15,496 bases of DNA from an uncultured Oscillospiraceae bacterium (GCA_958451705.1 CAUDRD010000008.1:1-15496); one strand, 5' to 3'. Positions 1 to 6,875 are shown, counted from the stretch's first letter. Numbers and translations are program-made. The notes: generated by a model not told the origin, from the letters alone.

Positions 1-441
1 CTTAAACATGCGGGTATTGAAAGCGCTCAGGCTTCCGACATCAGTGTAAAACTTGATGCAGATGAAGACGGAGTCGAGTATGACGTGGAGTTTAAGGCAA
101 ACGGTAAAGAGTACGATTACGAAATCAACGCTTTAACCGGAGAAGTTAAAAAATTTGAGGCTGAAGCAGACGACGATTATGTAAAACCCACCCAGAGCAC
201 ATCTTCCTCAGGAAACACGGCTCTTATAGGTGAGAATAAAGCAAAGGAAATCGCTTTTAAAGCTGCCGGAATTTCCGCTTCTGACGCTAAAAAAGTTTCG
301 GTAAAGCTTGATAATGACGATAAAGCCGTAAAATATGAAGTAGAATTTGTCTATGATAAATGGGAGTACGAATACGATATAAACGCTTATACCGGTGCTG
401 TAATTTCAAGTGATAAGGATATTAATGACGATATTGCATAA
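1..441 (+). CDS. PepSY-repeat protein, 3' part (partial at window start)
   Basis: The frame is open from base 1 to a TAA at 439-441, giving the last 146 residues of a protein whose start lies outside the window. A GTG at 85 is inside the repeat and is not the start. Two PepSY-like units can be read: residues about 1-56 and about 80-140. Each has a helix with an A-G-I-x-x-x-x-A core (HAGIESAQA, AAGISASDA), then a V-K-L-D strand, then a strand pair ending in YEINALTGEV or YDINAYTGAV, the characteristic PepSY ending. They are joined by an acidic Ser/Thr-rich linker. PepSY domains occur in secreted or membrane-anchored proteins and in propeptides of M4 peptidases, where they are thought to act as inhibitors. 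The missing N-terminus would show whether this is a lipoprotein or membrane protein. No enzymatic domain is visible. A terminator follows, so this is the last gene of its transcript. Confidence 0.85.
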   Translation, partial: LKHAGIESAQASDISVKLDADEDGVEYDVEFKANGKEYDYEINALTGEVKKFEAEADDDYVKPTQSTSSSGNTALIGENKAKEIAFKAAGISASDAKKVSVKLDNDDKAVKYEVEFVYDKWEYEYDINAYTGAVISSDKDINDDIA

Positions 442-492
442 AAGGTTAAATGTTGGGCGAAAACAGAAAACAGCTAAGTAATATTAATCGCA

Positions 493-525
493 AAAAGCAT
501 CCGCATTTTTTCTGCGGATGCTTTT
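493..525 (+). terminator. Rho-independent terminator after PepSY gene
   Basis: A perfect 13-bp inverted repeat, 493-505 pairing with 513-525 around a 7-nt T-rich loop. The stem's own A-run and T-run flank a GCATCCGC core. It ends the upstream PepSY gene 50 bases after its stop. Confidence 0.9.
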
Positions 526-587
526 GTCGTCTTACACATAATTATAAACTTTATATTTTAATTTTAATGGAAACAACACTAAAATTG

Positions 588-616
588 TTGAAAAAAACAC
601 ACTGTTATAGTAATAT
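588..616 (+). promoter_or_regulatory. SigA-type promoter of the NhaC antiporter gene
   Basis: TTGAAA at 588-593, a 17-bp spacer, and TAATAT at 611-616, about 45 bases before the start codon. The position directly after a terminator and before a well-spaced ribosome binding site (AGGGAGGAAG, 649-658) supports it. Confidence 0.7.
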
Positions 617-661
617 ATAACTCTATACTTATGTAAAAAATTTTTATTAGGGAGGAAGAAA

Positions 662-2026
662 ATGGAAAAGAAAAAGAAACTGAAAAAACCAGAGCGAGGA
701 AACCCCGCCGCACTGCTGCCAATAGCTGTATTTTTAGTACTGTTTGCGGTGATAGGAATTGTTTCAGGTGACTTTTACAGTATGCCGGCAATTGTAGGCT
801 TTGTAATAGCCTTGGTCGTGGCTCTGCTTCAAAACAGAAAGCTGAATTTTGAGGAAAAAATGGCGGTGTTTGCCCGCGGCGCCGGAGATACAAATGTAGT
901 TACCATGATACTCATTTTCATCTTTGCCGGAGCCTTCAGCGGAATAGTAAAGGCTGCGGGAGGCGTAGAAAGCACCGTCAATTTCGGACTTTCCGTTTTA
1001 CCCTCCGGCCTGGCGGTTCTCGGTGTGTTTGTAATAGGCTGTTTTATTTCCACTTCTATGGGCACTTCCGTGGGAACAATTACCGCCCTTACCCCTATTG
1101 CCGTAGGTATTTCCGCAAAGACTGGTATGCCTATTGCCCTTTGCGTAGGCGCTGTTGTTTGTGGAGCTATGTTCGGCGACAACCTCTCAATGATTTCAGA
1201 TACAACTATTGCAGCCTGCCGTACTCAGGGCTGTGAAATGAAGGATAAATTCAAGCAGAATTTTCTAATAGTTCTCCCCGCCGCAATAATAACCGTAGTG
1301 CTTCTTGTTATAAAGGCCAGCGGAGGAAATTACAGCGTTCAGGGAGACTTGTCCTATAATATTTTCCAGATTCTTCCCTATATGATAGTTCTTGTAGGAG
1401 CCCTTATAGGTTTAAATGTATTTATTGTGCTGGGCAGCGGTATAGTGGCTTCGGCAGTTGTGGGAATACTTGTCGTGCAGAAATTTACCTTCCTCGAGAT
1501 GTTTAAAATTCTCGGTGACGGAATTACATCCATGTACGATATTTCCATAATCTCTCTTATTGTTGCGGGAGTTGTATCCTTAGTGAAGGAAAACGGGGGA
1601 ATACAGTTTATTCTCAATGCCATTCGCTCAAGGGTTCGTACCACAAGGGGAGCGGAGCTTGGCATTGCAGGACTTGCTTCGCTGGTTGATATCTGCACAG
1701 CTAATAATACAATCGCCATTGTCATTGCCGCTCCTATAGCTAAGGAAATAGGTGATGAATACGGCGTTAAAAATAAAACAGTGGCTTCACTTCTCGATAT
1801 ATTCACCTCTGTTTTTCAGGGAATTATTCCCTACGGAGCCCAGCTTCTTACGGCGGCAAGCCTTGCAGCTATAACCCCTGTTGAAATAATACCGAATCTC
1901 TATTATCCTATACTTATGGGAATTTCGGCTCTGGTGTTTATAATTTTCAAAATTCTTCCCGGTCAAAGAAAAAACGAAGAAGAGGAACCGATGTCAAAAA
2001 TAGCGGAGCAGCCTAAGCTAAAATAA
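662..2026 (+). CDS. NhaC-family Na+/H+ antiporter
   Basis: A 454-aa polytopic membrane protein with about 11-12 hydrophobic segments, the usual NhaC-family size. Family members exchange Na+ for H+ (or related solutes, e.g. malate/lactate in MleN) across the cytoplasmic membrane. Supporting motifs are GDNLSMISDTT at residues 172-182, the NhaC hallmark, and a second-half counterpart around ICTANNTIAIV and DIFTSVFQGIIPYGAQ. The N-terminus is very basic (MEKKKKLKKPERG), consistent with a cytoplasmic N-terminus, and the C-terminus is a charged tail. The ATG at 662 is set by the strong ribosome binding site ending 3 bases upstream. It is monocistronic, with its own promoter and terminator. The exchanged substrate cannot be fixed from sequence: sodium/proton is the default, but organic-acid-coupled exchange is possible. 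Confidence 0.92.
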   Translation: MEKKKKLKKPERGNPAALLPIAVFLVLFAVIGIVSGDFYSMPAIVGFVIALVVALLQNRKLNFEEKMAVFARGAGDTNVVTMILIFIFAGAFSGIVKAAGGVESTVNFGLSVLPSGLAVLGVFVIGCFISTSMGTSVGTITALTPIAVGISAKTGMPIALCVGAVVCGAMFGDNLSMISDTTIAACRTQGCEMKDKFKQNFLIVLPAAIITVVLLVIKASGGNYSVQGDLSYNIFQILPYMIVLVGALIGLNVFIVLGSGIVASAVVGILVVQKFTFLEMFKILGDGITSMYDISIISLIVAGVVSLVKENGGIQFILNAIRSRVRTTRGAELGIAGLASLVDICTANNTIAIVIAAPIAKEIGDEYGVKNKTVASLLDIFTSVFQGIIPYGAQLLTAASLAAITPVEIIPNLYYPILMGISALVFIIFKILPGQRKNEEEEPMSKIAEQPKLK

Positions 2027-2042
2027 TAAAACAATTTGATTT

Positions 2043-2077
2043 AAGCCGTGAACAGCCAGTTTTATTCACGGCTTTTT
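2043..2077 (+). terminator. Rho-independent terminator of the antiporter gene
   Basis: A 10-bp perfect stem (AAGCCGTGAA at 2043-2052 with TTCACGGCTT at 2065-2074), a 12-nt loop and a T run to 2077. It starts 16 bases after the antiporter stop codon. Confidence 0.92.
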
Positions 2078-2110
2078 CCATGCTCAAAGGCTTCCAAAAT
2101 GTCATTTCTA

Positions 2111-2138
2111 TTGACACTATGACGTTTTTTGTTATAAT
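2111..2138 (+). promoter_or_regulatory. Consensus SigA promoter of the glycan operon
   Basis: Exact TTGACA (2111-2116) and exact TATAAT (2133-2138) separated by 16 bp, followed by an approximately 80-nt leader to the first gene. Both hexamers match consensus, so constitutive strong transcription is expected unless something blocks it. No obvious operator is visible. Confidence 0.85.
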
Positions 2139-2226
2139 AAGAGGAGGCAGGTACAGCTGTGCGGTTTTTTAAAATTTAATGTAAAAACAGTGTAATATAT
2201 ATTAGCGAGAAGAGGGTGTGTTCCCA

Positions 2227-3288
2227 ATGAAAAAAATCGCTTTGTTTCAAAGTGATTTACAGGTAGGCGGTATTCAGAAATCCCTTTTAAACCTTTTGAA
2301 TCTTATTGATTTAACGGAATATGAAGTGGATCTTTTTTTGTTCAGCAAAGGTAATTTTTTCCGCAGTTCAATTCCCTCTCAGGTAAACGTCTATGAGATG
2401 GAAGCGTATCCTTCCTATAATAAGCTTATGCCCTTTTCCCTTGTACAAAAGATGTACGGCAAAAGCGTCAGCAGAGAAAAGCAGTATGACGTTGCTATTG
2501 ATTTTAACAGCTACTGGAATGAATGTGCGGTAGGTGCAATTTGTGCGAACGCCAAAAAGCGCATTATGTGGATACACACCGACATTGAACGCAGATATGA
2601 CGACAACAAAAAGTTCAGGGTTTTATATAATCAGTTTAAGTCAAAATTTAAATATTACGATGAATTTGCCGCAGTATCCCAGGGTGCGGCAGATGCTTTC
2701 CGCACTCTTACAGGAATAAAGGATAAAAAAATCACCGTAATACCAAACCTTGTAAACGTAAAGGAAATACTTTCATTAAAAGAAGAAAAAATAGATTTTG
2801 CCCCGGATGAGAACTGCGTCAATATTATGGCTATGGGCTATCTCGCCCCGGTCAAGGGCTACGACGAAATGCTTGAGCATATGAAAGAGGCCTGTCAGGC
2901 TCGTGACGACTTGCGCCTTTATATTATGGGCGACGGTCCTCTGAAAGAGGAACTGCATAATTTATGCTCTCAGTACGCAATAGATAAAAAAGTGTATTTC
3001 CTGGGCAATCAGCAAAACCCCTACTGTTATCTTGAAAAAGCCGATGCCTTTATAATGACCTCCAGGTATGAGGGGCAGGGCATAGCCTTGCGTGAGGCTC
3101 AGTGCCTCGGTTTACAGCTTTTGTTTCCGAAGCGTCTTGAAAAATATAACGACGGTCTTACAGGCTGCGAAGATTTGACGGACGCTATGATACATCTCGA
3201 AAAAGCCGAAAAGAAGCCGGATATGCTTTCAGAGTATACAGAAAGCATTTTACACAGCTTCGGTGAGCTTGTAGGTGCGGATTCATAA
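2227..3288 (+). CDS. Glycosyltransferase family 4 (GT-B fold)
   Basis: First gene of a three-gene surface-glycan operon. A 353-aa protein of GT-B architecture. The N-terminal Rossmann half has the typical acceptor-side start (KKIALFQSDLQVGGIQKSL, a glycine-rich turn at 13-15). The C-terminal half (from about residue 198) has the donor-binding features of GT4 enzymes: GYLAPVKG with Lys210, the strand YIMGDGPL (232-239), and an E-x7-E motif (Glu282 and Glu290 in YEGQGIALREA). GT4 enzymes are retaining and transfer a sugar from a nucleotide donor; donor and acceptor cannot be read here. No transmembrane segment is seen, so it is probably cytosolic or peripheral at the membrane. I chose ATG 2227 over the in-frame GTG at 2218. 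The purine-rich GAGGG at 2212-2216 is correctly spaced for the ATG but abuts the GTG. Downstream neighbours make a lipid-linked glycan role likely. Confidence 0.9.
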   Translation: MKKIALFQSDLQVGGIQKSLLNLLNLIDLTEYEVDLFLFSKGNFFRSSIPSQVNVYEMEAYPSYNKLMPFSLVQKMYGKSVSREKQYDVAIDFNSYWNECAVGAICANAKKRIMWIHTDIERRYDDNKKFRVLYNQFKSKFKYYDEFAAVSQGAADAFRTLTGIKDKKITVIPNLVNVKEILSLKEEKIDFAPDENCVNIMAMGYLAPVKGYDEMLEHMKEACQARDDLRLYIMGDGPLKEELHNLCSQYAIDKKVYFLGNQQNPYCYLEKADAFIMTSRYEGQGIALREAQCLGLQLLFPKRLEKYNDGLTGCEDLTDAMIHLEKAEKKPDMLSEYTESILHSFGELVGADS

Positions 3289-3313
3289 AAACAGGAAGTG
3301 AAGGGTTTAAGTA

Positions 3314-4030
3314 ATGGAGAAAGAAACTATATTGGGGGTTCAGGTTTGCGTAACCGATTATCCCCAGATAAAGGCGGCAATTAAAGAAGACCTTGAGGCG
3401 CAGCGTAAAGCTTTTTTAGTAGCCATAAATCCCGAAAAGATTTTGAAGGCCCGTAAAGATGAGGCTTTAAAAAATCTTCTCAATAACGCTACATATCAAA
3501 TTGCCGACGGTGTCGGTGTTGTATATGCCTCAAAGCTTAGAGGCGGTAAGATAAAAAGCCGTGTTACCGGAATTGACAGCATGAAAATGCTCTGTGAATT
3601 GTCTAACGAAAACGGGTATAAAATATTCATGTACGGCGCAAAGGAAGAGATTCTTCAAAAAGCTAAAGAAAAGCTTATTGAAACCTATCCCAATATCCAG
3701 ATATCCGGTACAATGAACGGTTACCAGAAGGACAAGCAGGCCGTTGTAGACGCTATAAATGAGTCAAAGGCGGATATTGTGCTTGTTGCAATGGGTTCTC
3801 CACGTCAGGAAAACTGGATTGTGGAAAACATGAATACAGTCTGTGCAAAGGTTTTTCAGGGCGTCGGCGGTTCTTTCGACGTTGTAAGCGGAACTATTCC
3901 CCGTGCTCCCCAGTGGATGCAGAAATGCGGCTTGGAGTGGCTCTTCCGTCTGCTTCGTGAGCCTAAGCGCATAGGCAGACAGATTCATCTTGTATCGTTC
4001 TTATTTTTGGCGCTCTTCTCACGCCATTAA
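3314..4030 (+). CDS. WecG/TagA/CpsF-family glycosyltransferase (GT26)
   Basis: A 238-aa member of GT26, whose enzymes add ManNAc (TagA, wall teichoic acid linkage unit) or ManNAcA (WecG, enterobacterial common antigen) to undecaprenyl-PP-GlcNAc at the inner face of the membrane. Conserved residues can be placed: AINPEKI near residue 38; IADGVGVV with Asp65, the position of the proposed catalytic base in studied TagA; SRVTGID with Arg83; MGSPRQE at 160-166; GVGGSFDVVSG at 183-193; and the C-terminal GLEWLFRLLREPKR appendage that associates with membrane. Length matches the family. Gap to the preceding gene is 25 bases and to the next 33 bases, in one operon. The WecC-type dehydrogenase immediately downstream favours ManNAcA as donor sugar, but TagA-like use of ManNAc cannot be excluded. 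Confidence 0.93.
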   Translation: MEKETILGVQVCVTDYPQIKAAIKEDLEAQRKAFLVAINPEKILKARKDEALKNLLNNATYQIADGVGVVYASKLRGGKIKSRVTGIDSMKMLCELSNENGYKIFMYGAKEEILQKAKEKLIETYPNIQISGTMNGYQKDKQAVVDAINESKADIVLVAMGSPRQENWIVENMNTVCAKVFQGVGGSFDVVSGTIPRAPQWMQKCGLEWLFRLLREPKRIGRQIHLVSFLFLALFSRH

Positions 4031-4063
4031 GATAAAAAGCAAAAATAAACGGAGGGTGACATT

Positions 4064-5287
4064 ATGCACGTTTGTGTAGTAGGACTCGGATATATCGGTT
4101 TGCCCACAGCTTTATCGCTTGCAGCAAACAACGTAAAGGTTACGGGAGTTGACTATAACCGTGATCTTACAAAAAAATTGCAGAACGGAGAGCTTACCTT
4201 TGAAGAAAAAGGTCTTGACCAGCTCTTTGCTGATGCTCTTAAAAACGGTATTGTCTTTTCAAACGATTATGTAGCTGCCGACGCTTATATTGTTGCAGTG
4301 CCGACACCTTATGAAAAAGACAACAAAAAGATTGACCCCACTTATGTTGTAAATGCTGTTAAAAGCGTTGTGGATGTATGTCCCAAAGGCGGAATTGTAA
4401 TTGTTGAGTCAACAATTTCTCCTGGAACTATTGATAAGTTTGTACGTCCCATTATTGCAGAAAAAGGACGTGTTCTCGGCGAGGATATCCACCTTGCACA
4501 TGCTCCCGAGCGTATTCTTCCCGGAAATATGCTTTATGAGCTTTCACACAACGCCCGTACAATCGGCGCTGACGAGCCCGGAATAGGCGAAAAGGTAAAG
4601 GAAATTTACAGCAGCTTCTGCAAGGCTCAGATTGTTGTAACAGATATACGCACAGCTGAAATGTCAAAGGTTGTTGAGAACACATTCCGTGATATCAACA
4701 TTGCTTTTGCAAATGAGCTTGTAAAGATTTGCCGCAGCGGCGGAATGGATGTTTATGAGATTATCAAAATAGCTAACCTTCATCCCCGTGTTAACATTTT
4801 GTCTCCCGGTCCCGGTGTCGGCGGTCACTGCATTTCAGTTGACCCCTGGTTCCTTGTAGGCGACTATCCCGGACTTGCCAACATCATTCTTGCAGCTCGT
4901 AAGATCAACGATTCAATGCCCGAGTTCGTTCTCGGAAGAATTAATGACATCATGAAGGAAAAAGGCTTGAAGGACGTTACTCGTGTAGGTCTTTACGGCT
5001 TAACATATAAAGAGGACGTTGACGATATCCGTGAAAGCCCGACTCTTCAGATGCTTGAGTGCATGGAGCGCCACCTTGCTTCCGGTGTTAAGGTATACGA
5101 TTCCTTTATTTCCGCTGATATTGTTCCCAACCAGTACCATGACCTTGACGCATTCTTAAATGATGTAGATATGGTAGTTGTACTTGTAGGACATTCAGAA
5201 ATCCGCAATAACCTTGATAAGCTCAAGGGCAAGGTCGTTCTCGATACACGTCATTTACCCGGTCTCGAGGACGCTTACAAAATGTAA
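4064..5287 (+). CDS. wecC: UDP-N-acetyl-D-mannosamine dehydrogenase (WecC type)
   Basis: A 407-aa member of the UDP-glucose/GDP-mannose dehydrogenase family. It is predicted to oxidise UDP-ManNAc to UDP-ManNAcA with two NAD+, in the cytosol. The order is: N-terminal NAD-binding Rossmann fold (VVGLGYIGLP, residues 5-14; Asp30 at the end of strand 2); the PTPYEKDNKKIDPTYV segment (80-95) and APERILPG (147-154); the central helix with Lys202 and Asn206 (EMSKVVENTFRD); and the catalytic-cysteine loop GPGVGGHCISVDPW with Cys256. The LHPRVNILSPGPG stretch before it is typical of WecC rather than of UDP-glucose dehydrogenase. The C-terminal UDP-binding domain starts near GLTYKEDVDDIRESP. Ribosome binding site GGAGGGTGA is at 4051-4059. 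The partner epimerase (UDP-GlcNAc 2-epimerase) is not in the window and must be elsewhere. Last gene of the operon. Exact substrate is inferred from family resemblance. Confidence 0.9.
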   Translation: MHVCVVGLGYIGLPTALSLAANNVKVTGVDYNRDLTKKLQNGELTFEEKGLDQLFADALKNGIVFSNDYVAADAYIVAVPTPYEKDNKKIDPTYVVNAVKSVVDVCPKGGIVIVESTISPGTIDKFVRPIIAEKGRVLGEDIHLAHAPERILPGNMLYELSHNARTIGADEPGIGEKVKEIYSSFCKAQIVVTDIRTAEMSKVVENTFRDINIAFANELVKICRSGGMDVYEIIKIANLHPRVNILSPGPGVGGHCISVDPWFLVGDYPGLANIILAARKINDSMPEFVLGRINDIMKEKGLKDVTRVGLYGLTYKEDVDDIRESPTLQMLECMERHLASGVKVYDSFISADIVPNQYHDLDAFLNDVDMVVVLVGHSEIRNNLDKLKGKVVLDTRHLPGLEDAYKM

Positions 5288-5303
5288 GTTTAAAGTCAAA
5301 ATC

Positions 5304-5340
5304 AAGGACGCAGAAGGCTGAGCCTGCTGCGTCCTTTCAG
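5304..5340 (+). terminator. Terminator of the glycan operon (branched stem)
   Basis: A 10-bp perfect stem (AAGGACGCAG 5304-5313 with CTGCGTCCTT 5327-5336), inside which a second small hairpin AGGC-TGA-GCCT (5315-5325) can form. The T tract is weak (CCTTTCAGTTT). The inner hairpin is one of three copies of a motif found again at 5451 and 5975. Confidence 0.75.
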
Positions 5341-5450
5341 TTTGCAGAAAAAGTGGATTTTTGCTATTGCAGGGATATAAATTATAGTAAACCTTCGTCA
5401 CAGGCACTTATAGTTGTTTTTTGCTGTCAGTCCGTGTGCGAATTACGTGC

Positions 5451-5464
5451 AGGCTCAGCCTGCT
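5451..5464 (+). repeat. Palindromic motif AGGCT-N-AGCCTGCT, copy 2 of 3
   Basis: AGGCTCAGCCTGCT. The same 14-mer with a different central base is at 5315-5328 (centre G, inside the operon terminator) and 5975-5988 (centre T). All three are in the same orientation. The symmetric AGGCT/AGCCT arms can form a tiny hairpin or bind a dimeric protein. Confidence 0.6.
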
Positions 5465-5974
5465 GCTGCGGCAGGGCACTTCCTTTTGCCCATAGCGGCA
5501 AAAGGAAGCAAAAACGCATTTTGCTTGCCAAAACAGAAAGTTCTAATCAGGGCAAGGTTAGTTTTCCCCACACGCTCGCCAACGGCAGTTTGAAAGCTTT
5601 ATTTTATCACCCTCAAACGGCAAACGCTTTTTTGCTGCCGGATTCTTTTCCCTTGCCGTCGGCTTGGCTCAGCAAGCGTTCACCAATTCACGTCGGCAGT
5701 TTGTAGGATTTGCTTTATCACCAACAAAAATGTAAACGCTTTACAACTTTCCATGTCTTTTCCTTTGCCGACGTGTGCGATTGTCAGGGAGTGAGCTTTG
5801 TGGTGCCCTTTGGTTTCTTATTGCTATATTTTACTTTAACTTTTTCGGGAACTTAATCGCAGGCGTTGATGGCTATTTGCTGCTATTTTTTGGTGTGCGA
5901 CTTGAAAGCGGACGTGTCCGCCGCAGGCAATTATAGCTGTTCGCTGCTGTCATTAGGTGGGAGGCATGGGCGCC

Positions 5975-5988
5975 AGGCTTAGCCTGCT
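5975..5988 (+). repeat. Palindromic motif AGGCT-N-AGCCTGCT, copy 3 of 3
   Basis: AGGCTTAGCCTGCT, differing from copies at 5315 and 5451 only at the central base. It marks the downstream edge of the repeat-rich stretch, as the first copy marks the upstream edge. Confidence 0.6.
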
Positions 5989-5991
5989 ATA

Positions 5992-6025
5992 AAACAAAAA
6001 CCGCCTGTACTTAAAGCACAGACGG
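5992..6025 (-). terminator. Terminator of the 63-aa membrane protein gene
   Basis: Imperfect hairpin 6001-6025: CCG/CGG, CTGT/ACAG and CTT/AAG paired with two mismatches. Read on the minus strand it is followed by TTTTTGTTT (complement of 5992-6000). It lies about 20 bases past the stop codon of the small gene. Confidence 0.7.
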
Positions 6026-6044
6026 CGTTTCGCTCAATTAAATT

Positions 6045-6236
6045 TTAGGCAACTGTTGTTTCGGAGACAAACTCATCGTCACAGCAGGAGCATGAAACAT
6101 AATTTTCATATTCATCGTGGGGGATAGCCTTCTTCTTAGCCATAAACTTATTTACAGCATAATAAACGGCTGCGGCTACACCTGCGATTGCAGCGACTAC
6201 TGCAAGAACCTTTAAGAGCTTTTTAATAAAATCCAT
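6045..6236 (-). CDS. Small single-pass membrane protein with Cys-rich tail, function unknown
   Basis: I do not recognise a named family. The 63-aa product begins MDFIKKLLK, followed by a strongly hydrophobic, Ala/Val-rich helix (residues 10-29) and a basic stop-transfer patch (KFMAKKK, 30-36). The tail is acidic, with a clustered Cys motif SCSCC at 48-52 followed by DDEF. N-terminal Lys residues and the post-helix KKK flank the helix, so topology is ambiguous. The start is ATG 6236: GGAGGTG at 6243-6249 is 6 bases away. An upstream in-frame GTG at 6245 overlaps that ribosome binding site and is rejected. It has its own perfect promoter and terminator, so it is monocistronic and likely well expressed. 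The three close cysteines could bind metal or form disulfides; this is only a suggestion. Real-gene confidence is high because of the signals, but functional confidence is low. Confidence 0.8.
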   Translation of the reverse strand: MDFIKKLLKVLAVVAAIAGVAAAVYYAVNKFMAKKKAIPHDEYENYVSCSCCDDEFVSETTVA

Positions 6237-6281
6237 AAGAAACACCTCCGTCGAATTCAGTTTTCTTTTGCGTTCAAACTG

Positions 6282-6310
6282 ATTATAAACAACCGGGGAT
6301 AAAATGTCAA
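6282..6310 (-). promoter_or_regulatory. Consensus promoter of the 63-aa gene
   Basis: On the minus strand exact TTGACA (complement of 6305-6310), a 17-bp spacer and exact TATAAT (complement of 6282-6287). It lies 45 bases upstream of the start codon. The remainder of this roughly 315-base gap (6311-6460) is AT-rich with only a weak hairpin, AAATACAA/TTGTATTT at 6340-6361. Confidence 0.85.
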
Positions 6311-6460
6311 TAAATAATCTGTAAATTGTCTAAATTAAAAAATACAACGAGTTTTGTATTTATAAGTTTTACCTAAAACACCTTCGAAAAAACTTTGCAA
6401 ACTGATAAATATTTATTTTGAAACCAAGAGGTTAAAATTATAAAAAACTTTTAGTATATA

Positions 6461-6492
6461 GAAAAAGAACAGCCGTTAAGCTGTCCTTTTTC
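6461..6492 (-). terminator. Terminator of the 85-aa gene (bidirectional-looking)
   Basis: GAAAAAG at 6461-6467 pairs with CTTTTTC at 6486-6492, and ACAGC at 6469-6473 with GCTGT at 6480-6484, with one A/C mismatch and a 6-nt loop. On the minus strand the U-rich arm follows. It is about 70 bases past the stop of the 85-aa gene. Confidence 0.8.
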
Positions 6493-6560
6493 CGTTAATA
6501 TCAAATTGCAGTTGTGAAAATCAAATAATCAAAAATGCTTAGTTATTAAATGCAGTCTGT

Positions 6561-6818
6561 TTAAGCGGCTCTGCCGGAATCGGAGCCTGCGCTTACCGTT
6601 TTGCGTCTGCGAACGTGAACAGTTTTCTGCTGATGAGGGACAACTTCAGTTTTCTCGGGGACAGTTCTATTTTTGCGTGCCGAAAGAATAGCTTTTGCAA
6701 TGGTATGGGCAAGTTTATCCTCAAAGTCGATAACCTTTTCTTCGTGCATATATCCGAAAACGAGAAGTCCTCCTGCTACCAGCGCGAATAATATTGTAAA
6801 AATGGATCCTGCTGCCAT
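6561..6818 (-). CDS. Small membrane protein, predicted LexA/SOS-regulated
   Basis: An 85-aa product of unknown family. Residues 5-23 form a single transmembrane helix (IFTILFALVAGGLLVFGYM). A charged, probably amphipathic helix follows (HEEKVIDFEDKLAHTIAKAI, 25-44), then a basic tail with RRRK at 70-73. Charge distribution (no positive residue before the helix, many after) favours N-out/C-in. The start is ATG 6818: AGGAGG at 6827-6832 is 8 bases away, whereas the in-frame upstream ATG at 6842 has no such site. A perfect-consensus promoter is bracketed by two LexA-like boxes, so I infer induction on DNA damage. Known SOS-induced small membrane proteins of Gram-positives (YneA, SosA, DivS, ChiZ) arrest division, but this protein has no recognisable LysM domain and its predicted topology differs from YneA/SosA. 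The function is therefore open. Confidence 0.8.
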   Translation of the reverse strand: MAAGSIFTILFALVAGGLLVFGYMHEEKVIDFEDKLAHTIAKAILSARKNRTVPEKTEVVPHQQKTVHVRRRKTVSAGSDSGRAA

Positions 6819-6847
6819 AATGCATACCTCCTGAACGAACATTAAGT

Positions 6848-6859
6848 GAACATTTGTTC
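6848..6859. promoter_or_regulatory. LexA-type operator (box A)
   Basis: GAACATTTGTTC, the symmetric GAAC-N4-GTTC core of the Gram-positive LexA (DinR) box. It lies 16 bases downstream of the -10 element of the 85-aa gene's promoter, within the transcribed leader, a standard blocking position. It is flanked by AAGTG and CACTT, which lengthen the dyad imperfectly. Confidence 0.65.
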
Positions 6860-6875
6860 CTCACTTACATTTTGT

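Larger units (their letters stand above)
5341..5991. repeat. Non-coding, hairpin- and repeat-rich intergenic element
   Basis: About 650 bases without a convincing gene. The clearest structures are: a perfect 12-bp inverted repeat, CTTCCTTTTGCC at 5479-5490 with GGCAAAAGGAAG at 5497-5508; a near-tandem degenerate duplication starting with CGGCAGTTTG at 5583 and again at 5694 (period about 111, both continuing with TTTATCACC, AAACGCTTT, TCTTTTCC and TTGCCG blocks); a 14-bp palindrome GCGGACGTGTCCGC at 5908-5921; and TGTGCGA written three times (around 5435, 5775, 5896). Its base texture (many short GC palindromes in T-rich DNA) differs from the neighbouring promoters and genes. I infer a dispersed intergenic repeat or decayed remnant; multi-copy status cannot be shown from one window. 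Confidence 0.55.

Noticed and set aside
2218..2226. GTG at 2218 as the start of the GT4 glycosyltransferase
   Set aside because: The purine-rich ribosome binding site lies directly against this GTG but is properly spaced for ATG 2227, which also gives the usual family N-terminus.
5353..5706. A 117-codon open frame on the plus strand in the repeat-rich spacer
   Set aside because: No ribosome binding site, no domain, composition dominated by the hairpin and repeat units, and it runs through the 12-bp inverted repeat and both duplicated blocks. Best read as chance translation of the non-coding element.
5341..5991. CRISPR array or classical insertion sequence in the repeat-rich spacer
   Set aside because: Repeats are few, diverged and not evenly spaced with unique spacers. 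No transposase frame, terminal inverted repeats or target duplication could be identified.
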